In this document: positions 60,975 to 64,000 of the stretch, one piece after another
Layout of the letters: each line of letters opens with the position of its first letter
Position numbering within the stretch: position 1 is the stretch's first letter
Origin: Bradyrhizobium sp. AZCC 1610
GTDB lineage: Bacteria > Pseudomonadota > Alphaproteobacteria > Rhizobiales > Xanthobacteraceae
Length of the DNA stretch: 64,000 nt
NCBI RefSeq assembly: GCF_036924515.1
Contig: NZ_JAZHRR010000001.1
Location: 6,543,001 to 6,607,000, forward strand
Reading direction: 5' to 3'
The notes under the pieces: generated by a model
What the model was told of the DNA's origin: nothing
Seen by the model: only the letters and a program-made list of their open reading frames with translations
Database searches by the model: none
Made by a program: the position numbers and the translations under genes

Positions 60975-62729
60975 TCAGATTCCCAGGCTAATTTTCCTTC
61001 CAAAGCTCCAGGTCACACCGCCGCCACTTGCGGCGATGCCGGATACCTGTCGACCGAGATGCTGCTCAAGGGCGGGCCGCCAGGGCACGAGTTGGAATCC
61101 AAGCCCGTCGTCAATCATGGCAAACCGACCTGACGCCAGCGCTATACGCTGACGATAGATGCCCACGATGCGTTCGCCCTCCGACGAAGGATTGTGGGGT
61201 AGCCCTGTCTCGACCGAGATTCTTGCAACCGCCGCATCGAGCTCCCGTTGCCTTAGCGTATTGAGAAGATCGCGGGCAAAGGTGACCCTTGCCCCCTGAC
61301 GGCGCGCGAGACCTTCGCTTGCGAGATAGTCAACCCGGCGATCAATGGCTTCGCGCACTTCGGATCCGAAACCGCTGCTTGCCACGATCGAATCCCGCGC
61401 GAGTAACTGCCGGTCAATCCAGGTCGCTCCCGGCGCGGTGACCTGAGCCTCAATACTAAGATCCGATCGGGTGGCGAGCGAGAGCCGCTTGCGGCCCTGC
61501 ACATCATCGTAAGATCGCGCCTCCACGATCGCGCCGGGCGCGGCATCGCCAGTCATTTCGATATCGCTGAACCTGATGTGATGCGTTCGTCCATCGATCC
61601 CCTCAACGATCGCATAGGCCGAGCCTTTCAGTTCGTCATGCAATCCGCGCTCGAGCAGCCGGCCGAGCACGAGATCTGTCGGTTCCTCGCCGTGCAAGGC
61701 AAAGCCGGAGACATCCGGCTCGCGGCCACGAACGGTCATCGTCCGATGCATTGTCTTGATGACATCGCCGCGAATTGACAGGTCACGCAGCCTGTCCTCG
61801 ATACCAGGCTTGAGCGTCCAGCAGCCGGATGCAACTTGATCCGCAAGACCGAGACGTTCGAGTTTGGCCGCCCGACCAACCATCAGGCGGCGGAGTGCGA
61901 GGTCTTCGCCTGTTACACTGGGGCGAAGGTCCGCCACGCCGGCCCCCTCGTCGGCGGCAATACGCAACGCCCTATCGAGGCTCGTCCAGCGTTCGGCCTC
62001 GACCTCCCTTTCCAGGGCAGACTGGATATCCCGCTCGCTGCGCGGCCCAAGCTCCAGGGTAACGCGCTCGGCGGCACGATCCCGAAACCCGCGGCTGATG
62101 TAATCCCGACTGATGACCAGATCCTGGCCATCCTCGGCGCGCCCGCGGATCAGGACATGAATATGTGGGTTGTCGGTGTTCCAGTGATCGACCGCGACCC
62201 ACTCCAGCTTGGTTCCGAGATCGCGCGCGACGTCGGTCATCAACTCGCGCGTGAAGGCACGGAGATCGCCGAGCTCGGCGGCGTCCTCGGGAGAAATAAT
62301 AAATCGAAAATGGTACCGGTCATCCTTGCAGCGCTCGGCGAAAGCACGCTCATCCGCTGTATCCGACGCCGCATCAAACATCCGAGCATCAGCGCCGTCC
62401 CGTGTAACTCCCTCCCGTTTCAGATAGGTAATATGCTTCGGCAGCGGCGCCGAGCGAAAGCGGGTGCCGTGGTGACGAACCACGCGCGCCTTCATCACCA
62501 CGCGTCGCGAGGTCGGGCGGAGCGACAAGGAAAGGGCGGCGCGCCGGCCTCGCCCGAAGCGCGACCGGCTAGCGCCGGCCTTACCGCGTCCGAAACCGTT
62601 GCCGACATGCCCGGCCCTCTTGGCCGCCCGCATAACCTGGCCGACAAAGCTATTCGGACGCGACGAGCTACGTCCGCTGTCGCGGATGCGACCAGGACGA
62701 ACACGAAGGTCATTGTCGTGCTGGCTCAC
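60975..62729 (-). CDS. VirD2-like relaxase with DUF3363
   Basis: A 584-residue protein. After a basic, Arg-rich N-terminus, it has HITYLKREGVTRDG, then the relaxase core with RFIISPEDAAELGDLRAFTR and the metal-binding His motif NPHIHVLIRG (about residues 188-197), SRDYISRGFRDRAAE and the C-terminal DUF3363 half (AYAIVEGIDGRTHHIRFSDI). It nicks DNA at oriT and pilots the strand into the recipient. It starts with a GTG at 62729 that overlaps the previous stop (GTGA), so it is translationally coupled to the small gene before it. The site of oriT is not obvious. Confidence 0.93.
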   Translation of the reverse strand: MSQHDNDLRVRPGRIRDSGRSSSRPNSFVGQVMRAAKRAGHVGNGFGRGKAGASRSRFGRGRRAALSLSLRPTSRRVVMKARVVRHHGTRFRSAPLPKHITYLKREGVTRDGADARMFDAASDTADERAFAERCKDDRYHFRFIISPEDAAELGDLRAFTRELMTDVARDLGTKLEWVAVDHWNTDNPHIHVLIRGRAEDGQDLVISRDYISRGFRDRAAERVTLELGPRSERDIQSALEREVEAERWTSLDRALRIAADEGAGVADLRPSVTGEDLALRRLMVGRAAKLERLGLADQVASGCWTLKPGIEDRLRDLSIRGDVIKTMHRTMTVRGREPDVSGFALHGEEPTDLVLGRLLERGLHDELKGSAYAIVEGIDGRTHHIRFSDIEMTGDAAPGAIVEARSYDDVQGRKRLSLATRSDLSIEAQVTAPGATWIDRQLLARDSIVASSGFGSEVREAIDRRVDYLASEGLARRQGARVTFARDLLNTLRQRELDAAVARISVETGLPHNPSSEGERIVGIYRQRIALASGRFAMIDDGLGFQLVPWRPALEQHLGRQVSGIAASGGGVTWSFGRKISLGI

Positions 62730-63220
62730 GATCGCCTCACCGCAAGCTTGCGCAGGCCGATGGCTTTCGGTGCGTTGGTTTCCTTGACGATTTGGAATGG
62801 AGCGACGGCTTGATCATTTCCCATGCCTCTTAAACTCTCAACTCCACCAACCACATGCGCCCGACCGAAGGCGGCGCTTTTCCCTTGCCATCCGCGGTCG
62901 GTCTGCCCCTGCTCCCAATCACGCACCGCCAAGAGTGCGAAGAGCTTCGACAGAATGCGATTGAGCTCGTTTGCAGGGGGCGCGACCATCAGAACTACAA
63001 ACAAGACAGCCGCCACAGCGGCACAAGCGGCAATCCCGATAGAAGGCGAGCCTGCCACCGTGCTCGCGACCGTCCAGGGTGAAGCTGCTTCGCGCCGGCC
63101 ATTCGGCCGCCCTGGACGGCCGCTGTGCGCGGCGGCTGCGACAGCGCTGGTCGGGACGGAGGAATGGTGCGGCCTTCGATCGAACAGAGGAATGGCCAAC
63201 CGAGAGCCCACAGCACGCAC
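62726..63220 (-). CDS. Hypothetical protein where a lytic transglycosylase is expected
   Basis: A 164-residue frame that starts with GTG at 63220 and ends overlapping the relaxase start. Its first residues MRAVGSRLAI match the usual start of the transfer-region lytic transglycosylase. The following IPLFDRRPHHSSVPTSAV is unrelated, and no catalytic Glu motif is seen. The middle has one membrane helix (IGIAACAAVAAVLFVVLMVA), and the end reads KAIGLRKLAVRRS. In related elements a transglycosylase lies between traF and the relaxase, so this looks like a broken or replaced copy. Function unknown. Confidence 0.5.
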   Translation of the reverse strand: MRAVGSRLAIPLFDRRPHHSSVPTSAVAAAAHSGRPGRPNGRREAASPWTVASTVAGSPSIGIAACAAVAAVLFVVLMVAPPANELNRILSKLFALLAVRDWEQGQTDRGWQGKSAAFGRAHVVGGVESLRGMGNDQAVAPFQIVKETNAPKAIGLRKLAVRRS

Positions 63221-63222
63221 CG

Positions 63223-63735
63223 TCAGTTCTCATTTGTCCAAACGGGACGCGCACGGCCGACGATTGCGGTTGCTGGCATCATTCCGAAGTAACGCCCGTC
63301 GAAGGAGTCCGCGGCTTGCCAGTTCATGAGGAAGAGCTTTCCGTCGTCGACGACGTCGCACCCTTCCCAGACCGGCAACGGCCGGTCACGACTGTCACGC
63401 TCCCGCGCCTCGCCCACCGCGATGCCATCGACCGTGATGGTGCTCCCGTTTCTGCAGACGGTTTGTCCGGGAAGCGCCAGCACACGCTTCAACATGGGAA
63501 CGCCAGTTGGAAGATAGCCGTTCAGGTCCAGATAGCTTGCCAGCGGCGCCGGCGGCCGAACTACGACCAGCTCGGTGACGTAGTGATTGCCAGCAGGCCG
63601 CACGCGATAGAGGCCGACAGGGACGCTCGCAGAGCTGTTCCAAATGTAGATTGGGCATGGCTGTGCGACAATCGGCCCGGCGAGCAAGGCAACTGCGCCG
63701 ATCGTCGTTAGGAGGGTTCGGTTTCGGGGCATCAT
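63223..63735 (-). CDS. traF: TraF-like S26 family peptidase
   Basis: About 170 residues with an N-terminal membrane helix (TLLTTIGAVALLAGPIVAQP). The Ser motif is WNSSASVPVGLYRV and the Lys motif is MLKRVLALPGQTVC, followed by GKLFLMN and DGRYFGMMPATAIVGRARPV. In RP4, TraF is the serine protease that cyclises TrbC pilin. The start at 63735 (or the next ATG at 63732) was chosen because the upstream part of the open frame overlaps DUF2840 without homology. Confidence 0.92.
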   Translation of the reverse strand: MMPRNRTLLTTIGAVALLAGPIVAQPCPIYIWNSSASVPVGLYRVRPAGNHYVTELVVVRPPAPLASYLDLNGYLPTGVPMLKRVLALPGQTVCRNGSTITVDGIAVGEARERDSRDRPLPVWEGCDVVDDGKLFLMNWQAADSFDGRYFGMMPATAIVGRARPVWTNEN

Positions 63736-64000
63736 CACGGTGCGACCCTCCGCCGATGAAGCCAGGCCTGATGGCGTGACTTTGTGTAGGCGCGCGGGGC
63801 TTCGTTGACAGACAGGCGGTTGTGGACGTGATGCCAATAGTCGGGCGCCGCGTCGGCAGGGTCGATGCCGAGCGCCTCGACGGCGTCGATCAACTGCAAC
63901 ACACGCTCGACCTTGGACCAGCCTGACAGGCGCAAGAGAATTTCGCCGCCGGATTTGACATAAGGGACGGTCGAGCAGCGTTGGCCAGTTGCCACCGCCC
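63735..64000 (-). CDS. DUF2840 protein, cut by the window edge
   Basis: At least 86 residues of the C-terminal half: GQRCSTVPYVKSGGEILLRL, then SGWSKVERVLQLIDAVEALG, IDPADAAPDYWHHVHNRLSV and the basic end KSRHQAWLHRRRV. This is the DUF2840 family, always just before traF in this type of element. The frame stays open past 63995 to the edge, so the gene continues outside the window. Function unknown. Confidence 0.85.
   Translation of the reverse strand, partial: AVATGQRCSTVPYVKSGGEILLRLSGWSKVERVLQLIDAVEALGIDPADAAPDYWHHVHNRLSVNEAPRAYTKSRHQAWLHRRRVAP

Noticed and set aside
61836..62813. A 325-codon plus-strand frame opposite the relaxase
   Set aside because: Antisense shadow of the DUF3363 relaxase, which has clear motifs.
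1..64000. CRISPR arrays, tRNA or rRNA genes, insertion sequences
   Set aside because: No regularly spaced repeats, no tRNA-like T-loop and acceptor pairing, and no transposase-like frames were seen by eye.

Overview
The window looks like an accessory, mosaic region of an alphaproteobacterium, most likely of the Bradyrhizobium / Rhodopseudomonas / Afipia group. The grounds are the formate dehydrogenase cluster with DUF3305/DUF3306 and a multi-cluster ferredoxin, the 51-residue membrane peptide, the OpgC-type acyltransferase and the trb-type conjugation module, all familiar from that group. This is a judgement from remembered families, not a search. No rRNA, tRNA, CRISPR array or insertion sequence was recognised.

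Left part (1-9.9 kb): a clipped DUF488 gene, a Rnk/GreA-like gene, a second DUF488 gene, a small membrane protein, a frameshifted TerC-like gene and a frameshifted patatin. Then come two full-length paralogous Rieske-FAD reductases on opposite strands, flanking a LysR regulator divergent from a cytochrome c / stress-protein / Rieske-FAD operon.

10-21.3 kb: a formate dehydrogenase locus on the minus strand (DUF3305, DUF3306, TorD-like chaperone, small Tat protein, Cys-type catalytic subunit, four-cluster FeS subunit, cytochrome b subunit). A 678-residue ferredoxin-like protein is on the plus strand beside it. fdhD and fdhE were not seen.

21.4-25.8 kb: an unknown gene broken at a homopolymer, a uracil-DNA-glycosylase-family gene, a stand-alone TfuA-like gene, a second Rnk-like gene, and a zone of gene debris that includes a decayed LysR copy and the start of a cyclic beta-glucan synthase.

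25.8-45.3 kb: a thioesterase plus Mla-type lipid transporter (STAS-MlaE, MlaF, MlaD fused to a PqiC-like domain), a HAD phosphatase, phosphoketolase and acetate kinase, then OpgC, aconitase, a third Rnk-like gene, an FMN-reductase pseudogene, a UPF0126 channel and a PII-type cation ATPase.

45.8-64 kb: a conjugative module of the Tn4371/RP4 type (LysR, DUF2274, trbI-G-F-L-K-J-E-D-C-B, RHH, traG, RHH, relaxase, traF, DUF2840), running off the right edge. trbE carries a frameshift, and an MFS transporter gene sits between traG and the second RHH gene.

The most notable non-genic signal is a 14-bp element, (A/G)AATTCGTTTGTCT or a close variant, in five intergenic sites (a sixth is weaker). It always points in the same direction relative to the gene downstream: ahead of the membrane protein/TerC pair, both Rieske-FAD transcription units, the formate dehydrogenase operon, and the debris of a second LysR copy. 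It reads as the operator of one small respiratory/stress regulon, plausibly controlled by the LysR protein at 6.2-7.0 kb.
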